Below are positions 23,688 to 35,765 of a DNA stretch of 64,000 nt, one piece after another. The position numbers and the translations under genes are program-made. The notes under the pieces were generated by a model. That model was not told the origin of the DNA. It was given only the letters and a program-made list of their open reading frames with translations, and made no database searches. Source of the DNA: Lactuca virosa (Eukaryota; Streptophyta; Magnoliopsida; Asterales; Asteraceae); the NCBI GenBank assembly GCA_928212115.1, contig CAKMRJ010001112.1, forward strand, positions 405,031,937 to 405,095,936, given 5' to 3'. Each line of letters begins with the position of its first letter. Positions within the stretch are counted from its first letter, which is position 1.

Positions 23688-24852
23688 CTAAACAAATAAC
23701 ACGTCAACAGGAGAGTCAGATGTTAATTTACTTATGGAAAGAAGATTCTTGATAAGTTTTGGAACCACAAGAGCAACTGCTAGATTAATATCTTTTGTAA
23801 GAGATGCATTACCAATTTGAGATATATTGAGATTATTACCGTTTCCAAATGCGACATGTTCATTCCCATTGTATGGAGTGGATGTGGTAAGATTTGTAGT
23901 CGATGGTGTCATATGTGCGGAATCGCTAGAGTCAACATACCAATCAGAGGAGTTATCATGAACATTACACTTAGCAGTGAAGGCATAGGCTAAGTTGACA
24001 TCAAGTGTAGGACCTCGGGTTGCAAAAGTAGAAAGATTCAAGCATTGAGAAGCATAATGTCCGTCTTTCCGACATAGCTGACAATGGGGAGGGCGACAAC
24101 CACTCCCCGTACACCAGAGCGACCACCATGACCACCACGAGAGAAAGAGCCATGGGTGGAGCTGCTAGAGGATAATGTTTGTAGGACATTAAAAGAAACT
24201 GGTGGTGTAGTGGTACCATGGACAGAATGAAGAAACAATGCATGCTCTTCAGCCTGTAAAAGAAGATCACGAAAAGGAGGTCTCGGTTTGACAGCCCTGT
24301 GTGCTGTTGAGAATGTCTCAAAGGAAGGACCGAGACCATATAGAAACCAGTGGGATTTATATGATTATTCCACAGGTTGTCCAATTGCTGCAAGCTGGTC
24401 ACAAATTGATTTAAATTTCTTTCCATAATCAGAGATAGTAGACGAACATTTTTTAAGTTACCTTAAAGAATCTCTGAGGTTTTGCATTCTTTCAACTGAG
24501 TCATGGTTGTAGGCCGAGTCAGAGGGTAGTCCACACTTCTCGAGCAGTCAAGAGACCTAAGATCTCTTCCATAGCCTCTTCGGTGAGTGAGGCCTGAAGA
24601 ATTAGGAGTGCACGTTGATCACTTTCATCCCAAACTGTTACGTGGGGATTAGGAGAAGGCTTGTCTTCAATCAGTCTCAGAGGGCCGAGTGGAAGCACCA
24701 ATGACATGTGTGAATAGGTCTTGATATTTGAGAAGGGGACTGATTTGGTTTTTCCACAAATGATAGTTTGATGAAGAAAACTTAACAGTAAGCATGTGCA
24801 AGATAGTATTGAGGGGGAGGGTACCATCATTGGAGGTATTGCCGTTAGCCAT
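23688..24852 (-). pseudogene. Copia A gag and protease
   Basis: The gag start ATG is at 24850-24852 (MANGNTSNDGTLPLNTILHM). Gag continues in several broken frames (DQRALLILQASLTEEAMEEIL near 24540-24620; FLHSVHGTTTPPVSFNVLQT near 24180-24240). The protease region follows: WYVDSSDSAHMT near 23930-23945, where the usual catalytic DSG reads DSS. It ends at NLLSISKLTSDSPVDVLFV, next to element F. At least four frameshifts or stops are visible. The same family as 33176-34448. Confidence 0.82.
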
Positions 24853-24917
24853 GGTGATCAACAAGAGAAGTAAGACCGGCTTAATGAAGATGGATAGGAA
24901 ATATGGAAAATACCATA

Positions 24918-25074
24918 TAAGAGTGATTATTATCAATCTCCAATGAATTATGGAGTGTTTAGTATATATTGGTATTTATAATGAATACAATAATACAAGA
25001 TAAGATTAATTCAAATACAACAATAATCTTATCTACTAGGAGTAGAAAGACTTAATCAATCTTATCGTTAACTA
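24918..25074 (-). repeat. Copia A 5' LTR
   Basis: About 157 bp on the minus strand, followed by a degenerate primer site (TATGGTATTTT). The outer edge is set by where homology with the right arm of the inverted duplication begins (about 25075). It contains ATTATAAATACC as a TATA box. Similar in length to the copia 3 LTRs. Confidence 0.6.
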
Positions 25075-25614
25075 TTAACGAAGTAAATAACTTTACGTCT
25101 ATGCAACAATAATAGAGTTTTAAGGGTATCTTTGGACTGAAAAACTACTTTTTAGCTTATAACTTAGTTTATCAAAAAGCTAGTTTATAAGAAAATTTAA
25201 GCAAAGATAAGCTACTTTTGTGATCTTACCATGATACTATGATAATATAGAAGAGGACGTCATAAAATTAACGTAAACTCTCTTGATCAAATAAATTAAT
25301 AAACATGTATTAATGCAGTCGTTGATGATTGGATCACATACAGGAGTAAATATGAGAAATTCCATGCATTCAGGTTTCAAAAGATTTTAAAATCCATACA
25401 CTGGAGTATACTTGGTGCTAATATATAAATTGTTTAAATCTATCAGATTCGCAAGTATTGTAACTGAAACAAATCGATGGTGCAATTGTTTAATCTCCAA
25501 ACACATGTATACAATTAAGCCTACACATCATTCCTTGATTCAGTAGTATTCAGATCAAGTGGTAATTCCTACTTTTCAAACTAAAAAATCGATGAAAAAG
25601 AGGGAGCTAAAGAG

Positions 25615-25863
25615 TTATATGGAAATTGAAGCAACTGAATGAGCCCAGAATCTTAGTAGACCTTTCATCTCCACATCATTTCTACAATTGCCCATTGTCA
25701 ACGCCATGAACTCATCTTTAGGCGCCTTGGGCGACGGTGTTGATCCATATTCTTCCTTATAGGCATCGGGAATCCGAATTGATGGTGTGTTTGGTGTAAG
25801 AATCTGTTGTTTGTACCAGTATGAATCTAAGAGGTTGTAGATGTATTCTTCGCTTGATGTCAT
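25615..25863 (-). CDS. Small 82-aa protein, unrecognised, left copy with ATG
   Basis: Starts MTSSEEYIYNLLDSYWYKQQ and ends LLRFWAHSVASISI. There is no signal peptide or membrane segment. The N-terminal quarter looks helical, the middle is Pro-rich (PSIRIPDAY, GSTPSPKAPKDE), and the C-terminal third (FMALTMGNCRNDVEMKGLLR) looks helical again. I do not recognise the family. The frame is intact. Its inverted partner at 51829-52077 keeps the frame over all 82 codons with a handful of substitutions, which favours a once-coding sequence. This is the only host-like gene candidate in the window. Confidence 0.6.
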   Translation of the reverse strand: MTSSEEYIYNLLDSYWYKQQILTPNTPSIRIPDAYKEEYGSTPSPKAPKDEFMALTMGNCRNDVEMKGLLRFWAHSVASISI

Positions 25864-27063
25864 TTTGATGCTGGGATGTGGTGTTACGTATGTGATATAC
25901 TGATATGCCTGGTATGTCTTGTAGATGTATTCTTTGCTTCTGAATTTATAAGGATTTGTTTACGCCTAAGTCTTGATGAAGTTGTGAAACGTGGACAAAT
26001 GGTTGCGTCTGGACCTTTCATCATGTTTTCATAAATATATTAAGAAAAAAAAAAGGAAAAGGAGGCGAATGGACAACAATATTGTCAAGTTGTCGACAAA
26101 CCACCTGCGTATTGTGATGTGCTGTGTGCACACTGATATTTCTGTTCTCAAATCTCAATTAGAGTAAATTAACGAAATGGTCCCTATGGCTTGGTCCATT
26201 TCGTAAGTTTCGTAATTTCCTAGAACTTTTCTCGTGAAAGCTACTACTAAATATTAATACGGTTTTTCTTCCCTCTCATTTTTTTATTCTTCAGTTTATT
26301 TGATCGACTAGATTATCCTTATTAGCTGATTCATTTGTTTCATCGACATAATTTTTTACCCAGTTAAGAGGAGGTAGGTTTTATGGAAACCTTGAGTTTG
26401 TTTCATGAATTGCGCATTTGCAGATTCTTTGGTTCCAGCATTGATACGCTTTTCGAAGTAGTATTTAGCTCTTTGAACCTATAGAAGACCATTTGTTTAA
26501 TGTATTTAATTTAATTTTTTATTTTTTTTATTTTTGGCATGTTAGTAATAGTGGTGGTGGCTATGGCGGTCAAGGTAATCAATATATTGGGATGGATACA
26601 GCTTCATAACTTCATCAAATAACGGGAGCTCAGAGTGAATTTAACATCAATTTTCATATTTTAGCTAGAAAATGTGCAGAGCGTTTCAAGAAGTAGTAGA
26701 CAACATCACAAAATATGTATAAATATCATTTTTAAAAGTTAGATGGAACCTACAAAATAAACCAAACTACAGAGGACCAATTCTGTAATTTACTCTCTCA
26801 ATTATTTGAATACAGATTTACAGGTGGTGGTTAGTGCTCCCAAATAAATCTCTAAATATCTTAAATTACGAAAATGGTCCTTGTACGTATGTGTTTTTTT
26901 CCTGAATGAAGTCTAGTCTTTTCAATTTGGACAAGAAGTCTTATATATGAATGTTTTTTCATGTGAATGGTCCCCGCACTAGACGCCTTTTACTTTGCCC
27001 CGTTTAACTCATACGAAATGACGGTTATACCCTACCATCCTTTTCTCAATCTCATGTAGGTTC

Positions 27064-27407
27064 ATGGTTTCCAATTCGAGGGGTCAGTTTCTTGTTTTCT
27101 TTTTAGGATTACCGCTTATCGGTCTACACCAGATATTTTTTTGGAGGAATCAAAAGAGGGGCATGAGAAACGCTTATGTTTTGTTAATGGATATTTTAGG
27201 GATTGAGAAATCTGCTCATTTTGAATACGAACTATATGATTCGTTATGGTTTCCATTGGTGAAAGGACATGAATTGGATGTGAGAAAGTAGGTAGATGAA
27301 GTGGACATAGCGTATGAAACCTTAAAGAAAGGATCGGATCCATTTGGAAAAGCAAGTGATATGCAATTTTCATTGAACAGTGAGGAGAAGAGCACAAGGG
27401 CTCGATA
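27064..27407 (+). pseudogene. ORF-like segment in left arm, interrupted by TAG
   Basis: The frame from 27064 is open to a TAG at 27289-27291 and then continues in the same frame to TAA at about 27405. Readable parts include AHFEYELYDSLWFPLVKGHE and DEVDIAYETLKKG. The right-arm counterpart (minus 48910-49155) has no stop at this place (TTG instead of TAG). I do not recognise the product. It may be a gene fragment or an exon carried with the duplicated segment. Confidence 0.35.
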
Positions 27408-27894
27408 AACGAAGATATTGACATGATCGTCTATTAAACCAAAACAAATACTTATGCATAGAGAATATAGTTAAATTTGAATTTTATAGAGGATCTTGTT
27501 TGTATGTTTATCCAATGTAGTCATATTTTATTAAATCTCAATGTTATATGTTGTCATTAATTGGATTATTATTAGTTGACATTGAAGTGCCTCGAATAAG
27601 TTTTGATATACAAACGGTTCTCATATTAATTTAGAGTTTTATGTTGAGGTAATTTGATATGTTATGTTTGATTTGATAGATATTGGGAATTTTAGAGTAA
27701 ATGAAGTAGCTCTATCTTGTTTATAGTGAATTCAAGGGTTTTATGGGTTTTTCTTGGTGAAGAGAAAAGAAGTAGAAAACTAGAAACATGGTTGCACGGG
27801 TAATTGGGATGTTCACCGGAGGAAAGGGTGAGGAGAGATATCGGGTCACGAGGAAGGTGTATGGTGGTAAGATTTGTTTTAGTATATAACTAGA

Positions 27895-27921
27895 TTATGA
27901 CCCGCGTTAAACGCGGGGAAC
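27895..27921 (-). terminator. Helitron 3' hairpin
   Basis: Stem CCCGCG/CGCGGG around TTTAA, about 11 bases from the CTAG end; in Helitrons this hairpin acts as a rolling-circle replication stop signal. Confidence 0.8.
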
Positions 27922-28129
27922 ATAAATTAAATACATATCACATAAACAGACGGCTTTATCTTAGGTTGAATTTTAATAAAAAAAAATATTAGTTAGATTA
28001 ATTTTTAGAGTTTTTGAATAAAACTTATTAGATAAAAATATTTAATATTTATATTAGAGCAATTTGGTTTTTTAATACAGTAATTTTTAACATATATGAT
28101 CTATGTGATCTTCGTTTTATCACAACATA

Positions 28130-28232
28130 ATGCGACTTTTTGATTAAACATGTTGTGTAGTAGCTTTATGAATTGACTTTGCTCCGTGTGCCAACCCCCA
28201 TGGAGGCTCATATGGCCCTTTTCATATTGTCC
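28130..28232 (-). pseudogene. Exon-like fragment inside the Helitron
   Basis: On the minus strand, TTTTACAG is followed by an open stretch (GQYEKGHMSLHGGWHTEQSQ...) of higher GC than its surroundings. It could be a captured host exon; no family recognised. Confidence 0.3.
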
Positions 28233-29183
28233 CTGTAAAACCAAAAGCAACAATAAATTGTTACATGTACCAACAACATTAAATTCTGTAAAGAAATTCG
28301 ATAACCATTACAAATAAAGTGAATTGTCATAACCATAAACATCAAATCCAGACATTGTAATTTGGTCGATTTCAAAGTATTTTTTCCTTATAAAAATTAA
28401 AATATGATTTTTCAGGCTACACCCAATCATATATACATATCTTCCGATCAAATAAATTATTAAAAAAAACATGTTATGAACAAAAATATAATATTAGTTT
28501 CATAATTTGCTAAAGGTTAACAATAATAAATAATAATGAACTTTCATAAATCTTGCATTTTGGTCACTACATCCAACTAACAAATGATATTCGGTTTAGA
28601 TGATTGATTCAAGAAGTGCATCCATGATTTCTTGTAGCTGAATTTTGGTAATTGTTAAGACATATATTGAGATATGAGGGAATGGTTTGTGAGGCTACGG
28701 TTGGTTTCTATAGGGCAATACAAATTCAGAATTGTTAGCACATATCTTTCCTACATGCTTCAATTATCAAATTTAGATCAAACTTGTCAAAATCAAATTA
28801 TAAAAAAAAACAGATATGTAATCTAACAATCAAACAACATATGTTTCATTGAAATAAATATCATAAATCTACAATTTACACTTTATATATTATTCTTGAA
28901 TTATATATTAACTTTTCATCTTTAATGGTCACTAACACCTCTTTCTGCATTATTGCTGTAACACACATCTATATCGAAAATAAAAGAAAGAACTATAGAG
29001 AGGAATGTTGACAGAGTGATACTTCATTGAAAACGCAACAAAATTCTTCATAAAGCCGCTATGATTCTTCTATAGACCGCTAGAAGGTTTATATAGTGAC
29101 AACCGGTGTGGCATCCATGAGAACGCACCACTTAAAATAACAGTTTTGATTAATGTAAGTGAAAAAAATCATTTAGAATGCTT

Positions 29184-29265
29184 ACCAGTTGTGATAGTTT
29201 CCTCTTGGATGTGAACATTAACATTCTTGTAGAGAAATGGAACTTCAAATGAACCCTACATGGCC
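29184..29265 (-). pseudogene. Exon-like fragment with GTAAG donor inside the Helitron
   Basis: Minus strand residues GSFEVPFLYKNVNVHIQEET end at a GTAAG splice-donor consensus. A further open stretch (minus, about 29480-29570, AINVVLMHDGKASGTDQKQ) ends in TAA. Together they suggest capture of part of a host gene; unidentified. Confidence 0.3.
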
Positions 29266-30537
29266 AAATCAACAACAAACGTAAGTGACACCATGCCGGT
29301 AAAGTCTTGTACTATAATGATGATTTTGAAACTAAAACCATTCATATAAACAAATTCAATAATATAAAATTAGAAAACTAAATCGAAGATTATAATAATA
29401 TGTATAAAAGAGTTATTGAAAACCTTGGAACAACAGATACGTCTTTGTTCATGCAAGTTGAAGTATAACAATAAAAAATTATTTATCTTGCTTTTGGTCC
29501 GTTCCACTAGCTTTGCCATCATGCATTAAAACGACATTTATGGCTTTCTCTTGACAAACATAGGTCAACACATTAAAAAATCGATATAAATGGTATAATT
29601 TTGTTTCTGTAACTAAATGAATGAAACTAATATGCTTAAAGTAGATTGATTAATTTTTTTCACGACCTCTCAACAAGAGCACAGTAATAACAAATAATAA
29701 TAACATAGTAAATGCAATAAATTGAAGAAGAATAAGGAGAATAAAGTAAAGTAAGAGCTTCGAAAAAAGAATTGGAGAAGAAGATTGCTCAAGAATAACA
29801 CTGTAAATCATAGGACTCAATCCAAAATCGTAAGAATAACCACTTCAGTGTAATCATATATACAGAGTGTTTTTAAATAAGGAAATCATTATCTTTTAAA
29901 ATAATTGGGATCCTAAGATATAATCATGGAGATTTTCGGCTATTCATTTGGAAAAAAAGAAACATATCAACTATATTAATTCAAAACTTCAAATTAATTG
30001 ACTTTCTTATTTAATCAGTTTTAAAATTCAAATAATTATCTCAAATTGATTCATTTTATGTGGGATATACTGGGAGATAAATTATGAATAATATTGACTT
30101 TAATTTTGACTCTTAAATATTTTGCTGATTTAATGAGATTAGATTAGATTTTATAGGTTAATAACTTAATTATTGATATGCTTGTTTAATGAGCTTTAAA
30201 AAAAATAATAAATAAAAAATATAATATAAACCTATTTGAATTTGGAAATCAAAAACTATAAATAAGGGAGTTAAATTAGGAACAATATTAATTAGAGAAA
30301 CTGATATAATGTATATAAATAGAATAATATGTTTCAATTGATAAAATAATTACTGAATTTAAAGATTCTATAATTATTACAGATTCTATAATTAAATGTA
30401 ATTATGTTTGAATTTTATTTGGGGAAGATGATGTCAGCAATTTGATCTAAGGGTGGAAAACGTATGATTAAAACACAATCAAGGGCCCTGATTGCTTCAT
30501 TGGTGAATTAAATGTTCTCTTTTAATAATCTTAGAGA

Positions 30538-31612
30538 TAGTTAAATACCAAAGTAGCCTCTCACCATAACTCTATTTATAGGCACAATTTTGGCTTTAGC
30601 CTTTCATTGGTTCAAGGTTTGAGGTAAAACTAATGTAATTATGTAATTGTGATTTGGGAAAACCGGTGCCAAAGTCATCTGCATATATTGCCCCTTTGTA
30701 CCAATTAGCATCTCGCTAGAGCTTTATTAAATAGTTTTTCATATGACTTTAACGGGGCATGCTTAACAACGTCCAACGTAAGGACCATTTGCATGACAAA
30801 ACAAACCTCAAGAACATTAACGTTGAAATATATCGTTATGATTTCTATTATAGTGAAAAAGTCATTATGGAATTATTTTACATGTTCATTTACTCTTTGA
30901 GTACTTTTGGTGCTGAAATCAGCCATGGAGCAGAAGAATTGCATCCAGAAGATTAGCTAATTTTTTAGCAGGAAATTGCAAATTCAATAGCTAGTAAGCT
31001 TCATTCTATATTGTTTGTCCATAGTTTCTTTTGATATAATTTTCTTGGTTCTTAATGTGTTTTGTTAGAATTTATATATCATTGATATAGTACCGAAGAA
31101 GGTTGTTAAAGATCTTTCTTCACTGCTTATTTCTTAAGAAAACCAGGTAACTTTCCTTACACTAGATTATGAATCGGAGTTTCCATCATTTTTCCTCTTT
31201 TACAACATGTAGCAGTTCACTAATTGAAGGCAACAAAAAATTTATCCTCTTTTTAATGATGGTGTTTCTTCTTTACAATTCATAAATATGTTTTCTTTTT
31301 AATGAAAATAAAAAATTTACCCTCTTTTCTGTGATTATGAAGTGGGTAATTGAATTTCTTTTGTTATGGTAGATGATGCAAAGAATTGCCCTAATCAAAT
31401 AAGAGATATCAAGTTTAGAAATTCATTAATAGAGGAGATTACAGAGGAAATAATCATTATACCTTTGAGAATGTATGAACTAGCCCTTAAATAAAGGTTT
31501 TGATTTAGTTTAAAAATAGCTTAGATGAAATAAGCATTTTATCTTTATAAATGAAAAAGTTATTCATATTCAACTTTATAAACTCTAAGTAGTTCAGGTA
31601 GTGGTAATTGAC

Positions 31613-31685
<73 letters not shown>

Positions 31686-32952
31686 GAGGATGAGGGCATT
31701 CACGTCTTCTGCATAGATGAGAGATGTGTTATATGTTATGTGATTTTACATGTTTACTATTGTTTTACATGCATAATCAACAAAGTTATAGTCGGTTGCA
31801 TGTTGATTCAAAAGCTTCTTCTATGAATAAATCACGTGTTAGGACAAGAGGTGGAGGAAGAAGGACAGTGGAGCCAGTTGTCCGATCAATTGAGCCAATT
31901 ACCAATGCTACCCTTGATGTTGAATGGTATTCTTTTCAAGTGCATGCACAAGGTATGTATAATGTATGTTCTTAGACAATATGGTAGTGTCTGGTATAAC
32001 AAAATTAAGAATGGAATGGAATGATTTATTCCATTGGAATAAAAAGAACATTGTGTTGTTTGATCGGATGAAATGAACCATTTTGTTTATTTTCATTCTT
32101 AGCCAGATGGTATTTTTTTTTCCTTTTACTTTTTTCTTTCCATCATGAAAATTTGAAATATAACATTTGTTTCTTAGTAAATTGATATTTTATAGTGATA
32201 ATTTTTTTTTGGACATTCGATCAAACATAGTGGGAGTTATGCGTTGGAGTTGGTTTTACATGAAAATTTCAAAGCAAATGAGAATGAGATTTTGAGTAGC
32301 TTTTCTTCTATATAAACATTGACTAATATGGGATCAGGATTGTTAGTTTTAAAAATCATAGTGAAATTTATTAATATTTTAGTGTTAAAGGGACTTTTTA
32401 AGAGATCCTTGATATTATATTCTTTTTTGTCTTTGGATACATTAGAGTTTCTGTATAGGAAACACATGCGTTTAAACTTCTTACTATTTGTTAAAGTTAA
32501 TAGAAAAAGAAGAGTATGTGGCCTACTGCATAATCGACAAATAGAAGTTAATGGAAAAAATTCTTTTTATAGGTATTTATAATTTTATGTAATGTCTAAG
32601 TTAGATTTTGATTCGTGGTTTAACAATCTTTTGGGGCTTGATGTCAATATTAATTTAATAATCTGTTTGCAGGAGATAAATATCGCAGAACACCCACAGG
32701 GAGTCACTCGACATCAGCATCACATGAGAGGGGGGGGTGGAGTTTACTTGTCTGATGGGTTGCCACAAAAGCATCACACACGTGGTGTAATTCGCATACT
32801 GCATGGCCGTATTTTATCTAACATGCTCTTTCGAATTTTAGGTAAATGCCTTAATTCGAGTTGTGTCTAGGAGGGCCATTTATTTTACCTAGCTTTATTT
32901 ACACTTGATAGTGGGACTGCTATAACTTTTACCATGTACACTACGTACCAAG
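30538..32952. other. Unassigned AT-rich segment between Helitron and copia 3
   Basis: No gene I can support. It contains a long (AT)n tract and two short open stretches flanked by splice-like sites: about 31790-31950 (SKASSMNKSRVRTRGGGRRT..., then GGTATGT) and about 32670-32842 (after TTTGCAG; AEHPQGVTRHQHHMRGGGG...). They may be exon fragments carried by an unrecognised transposon. Confidence 0.4.
31617..31683. repeat. (AT)33 microsatellite
   Basis: An uninterrupted AT dinucleotide run of about 67 bases. Confidence 0.97.
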
Positions 32953-33107
32953 TATTAGGAAATAATTCTCCTTTATAGAAAATATATCGCTGTTGTAATT
33001 CTCTCAATAATTCCCTTTTATATCTCCATATTGTTATGAGATTATTTGTGTATTTAAATCATTATACATATTATATTTTTGAAATCAATAAGATTATCAA
33101 TAGTTCA
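32953..33107 (+). repeat. Copia 3 left LTR
   Basis: 155 bp; ends ATCAATAGTTCA before the primer site. Confidence 0.85.
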
Positions 33108-33175
33108 CATGGTATCGGCCTAACTATTCGGTCCTTCCCCTCCCTAACCCTATTCTGCGATTTCTCCTTGCCGCC

Positions 33176-33960
33176 ATGACCGGTTCTTCTTCTTCTTCTT
33201 CTTCTTCTTCTTCTTCTTCCGATGGATCCACCCTTCCTCTTCATACTCTTTTACACATGATTAACATTAACGTTTCTTCCAACAATTGTCTACAATGGAA
33301 GAACAAAATGATACCCATTTTTTCTTATCAGCACCTCCTCGGCCATGTAGATGGCACTCTTCTGCCAGACTACAACCACTGGTGAAAAATCAATTCCAAA
33401 CCGTGATTTTTTTGGCTTGGAAGGATGTTGATTAGCGTGTTCTGCTTCTCATTCAGTCTTCCCTAACCGAAGAATCAATTGCTCAGACAGTCTCTCAAGT
33501 GCTCGACAGGTATGGTGTGCACTTCAATCTTCCTATCAACACTCTTCTGTGGAACATATGCATACACTATGTGACTCTCTTCGTCAGCTTCAAAAGGGTT
33601 CATCCTCTGTTTCAGAATATCGTCGTAAGTTTAAAGCTCTTTGTGATCAACTTGCTGCTATCAAACATCCAATTATTGATGATGATAAATGCCATTGGTT
33701 TTTTTGTGGTTTGGGTTCACCTTTTGAGACCTTTTCCACTGCTACAAAGGTTGTTCGCCCCTGGTCTACATTTCAGGATCTTTTAGAACAAGCAAAAATT
33801 CATGATCTGTTTCTGCAATCTATTCACAGTGCTCCAGACCCACAAGCTGCTTTTCTTGTTGATAGTCACCGCTCTTCTACCGGCCCTTCACATGGTTCTC
33901 GAGGAAAATCACGTGGTGGTTCTACTTCTTGCGGCCGTGGTCGTAATCGTCGACCACCCC
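33176..33960 (+). pseudogene. Copia 3 gag
   Basis: Starts MTGSSSSSS at 33176; the serine run is a (TCT)n microsatellite (about 33184-33219). The first frame stops at 33383-33385 and the gag continues in another frame from about 33549 (HTLCDSLRQLQKGSSSVSEYRRKFKALCDQL), ending in a Gly/Arg/Ser-rich tail. The following zinc knuckle (about 33958-33998) reads HC*LCKK*GHYASSC, with two stops. The N-terminal LPLHTLLHM matches copia A's LPLNTILHM. Confidence 0.85.
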
Positions 33961-33999
33961 ATTGCTAATTATGCAAGAAATAAGGTCACTACGCATCTT

Positions 34000-34850
34000 C
34001 ATGTCAAAATTTGTCTACTTTTGCACAACGTGGACCTGTTTTAGATGTTAACTTAGCACAAGCTTTTTCCTCTCATTGCCATGTATCTGAAAACTATCCG
34101 GACTGGTATGTTGACTCTGGGGCAACTGGTCATATGACATCTACTCCAAATGGCCTTTCATCCTCCACACCATACTCAGGTCCTGATCGGGTTACATTCG
34201 ACAATGGTAACTCTTTACCAGTTTTGTATACTGGAAAATCTTCTATTAATAATAGGCTGCCTCTTCTTGATGTTTTGGTGGTACCACATCTCACCAAAAA
34301 TCTTCTCTCAATAAGTAAACTCACATCCGATTCTCCCATTGAAATATTATTTTCTAATACCTTCTTTGAAATCCAGGATCATCAAACCAGGGAGGAATTA
34401 GCAAGGGGTAAATGTGAGAATTGTATTCACATTCTTCAACAAGGATAAAAGGCATTTATGGTAGCTGTCAATTCACACCATCTTCGAGCTTTATATGAAC
34501 GATGGCACGGGCGTTTGGGCCATGTTTCGTTTGATATTAGTTCTTTGTTAAATAAACTTGGACATCTAGTTGTTTCTTATTTATTACCAAAACCAAGTAT
34601 TTGTTCATCTTCCCAATTGTCTAAAACTCATAAATTACCTTTTATGAAAAATCCCAAACGTTCTTCAAATGTCTTATATATGATTCATTTTGATTTATGG
34701 GGACCGTCCCCTATTATCTCAGCTGATGGCTACTTATATTATGTGGTATTTATTGATGATTTCTCAAGATTTAGTTGGTTTTATCCTCTTAAGGCCAAAT
34801 CAAATTTCTATAATGTATTAGTTTCCTTCTTAACCTTTGTGCATACATAG
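34000..34850 (+). pseudogene. Copia 3 protease and first part of integrase
   Basis: WYVDSGATGHMT (about 34107-34140) holds the catalytic DSG of the aspartic protease. NLLSISKLTSDSP and REELARGKCENC mark the GAG-pre-integrase region. RWHGRLGHVSFD begins the zinc-binding part of integrase. HFDLWGPSP (about 34687-34715) carries the first catalytic Asp, and VVFIDDFSRFSWFYPLK follows. Stops occur at 34446-34448 and 34848-34850. Confidence 0.88.
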
Positions 34851-35765
34851 TTCTCTTCCAAGGTTAAATGTTTACAAAGTGATGGTGGTACAAAATTTAC
34901 TAATAATCATGTTCAAAAGTTATTACTCGAAAATGGCATCAATCATCGCCTTTCTTGTCCGCATACGTCTCAACAAAATGGATGGGCCGAGCGCAAGCAC
35001 TGTAATATGACTGAAACTGGGCTTGCAATGCTTTTTAATGCACATGCACCTGCTTCCTTATGGGTTGATGCATTTACATCAGCCACATACATCATCAGTC
35101 GTCTACCACCATTGCTTTCAAAAAAGCTCCATATGAGAGTTTATTCAACCAGGTGCCTTAATATGCAACTTTTCGAACTTTTGGTTGTCGAGTATTCCCT
35201 TATCTTCGTGATTATACCCGCCACAAACTTTCCCCTAAAAGCGCCTCCTATATCTTTATTGGATATAGTCCACAATATAAAGGATACCGTTGCTTTGATC
35301 CATCTACAAATCGAGTTTATGTTACTCGTCATGCTCAATTTGATGAAGATGTTTTTCCTTTCAGTGGAATTATTCCTCCGGTTGATGACGGTAAGATTTT
35401 ATTCACCAACTTTGATGATTTTTCATATAAAAACTCCTCACCACCAGAAGTTGTAGCTCAGCCCACTTCACCAGCCTGTAAACATATAATTCCATCCCCA
35501 TGCACACTTTGTTTCCAACCTTCTACCCAACCTAATGTGTCACCCTCCAATCATCCCACATTACTCCCCTACCACACCCTTCCGCCACATCTATACTCTT
35601 CATTATCACCAAAATAAACCCCAACCATAGCCTTTTGTTGCTACCATAACTGACAGCCAACCAACCCGAGTTTCGACTCAGGTTCCTAACCCAACCGACT
35701 CTACCACCAACCAACCTGAATCTATTATCAGTCCACCTCCTTCATCCGAATCAACTACTCATTCT
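34851..35765 (+). pseudogene. Copia 3 integrase second half and linker
   Basis: LQSDGGTKFTNN (about 34870-34905) holds the second catalytic Asp and NGWAERKH (about 34977-35000) the catalytic Glu. The frame then breaks; FGCRVFPYLRDYT-like residues near 35176-35215 lie in a shifted frame. A Pro/Ser-rich linker with several stops follows (about 35450-35765). Confidence 0.8.

Larger units (their letters stand above)
5663..25074 (-). mobile_element. Copia A: minus-strand Ty1/copia element split by four nested insertions
   Basis: Reading right to left: LTR (24918-25074), gag and protease (23688-24852), integrase and start of RT (20181-21974), RT (13518-14039), RNase H (5663-5969). The pieces join correctly across elements F, B and G. 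For example, RT residues run from PSYVCRL on one side of element B into KKELYGLKQAPRAW on the other. About 4 kb of copia A remains in the window; its 3' LTR would lie left of gypsy 1. It is the same family as copia 3 (similar gag start and LTR length) and is inserted in the left arm of the inverted duplication. Confidence 0.85.
25075..27889 (+). repeat. Left arm of an inverted duplication of a host segment
   Basis: Aligns in reverse orientation with 48442-52701. Clear matching stretches include 25600-25863 against 51829-52090 (small ORF), 26560-26700 against 50890-51060, and 27120-27420 against 48900-49240. Homology resumes for a few bases (30538-30551) after the Helitron. The outer edge is where copia A inserted. 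Apart from two ORF-like stretches the arm is AT-rich and I see no other gene in it. Confidence 0.88.
27890..30537 (-). mobile_element. Non-autonomous Helitron, 2.65 kb
   Basis: On the minus strand it begins TCTCTAAGATTATTAAAAG and ends with a GC-rich hairpin CCCGCGTTTAACGCGGG, a short spacer and CTAG, followed by T. These are the defining Helitron ends (5'-TC, 3' hairpin, CTRR, insertion between A and T). The right arm of the inverted duplication lacks this segment and shows the joined empty site near 48443-48460. No Rep or helicase gene is present, so movement would need a partner. The interior is AT-rich with a few exon-like pieces. Confidence 0.87.
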
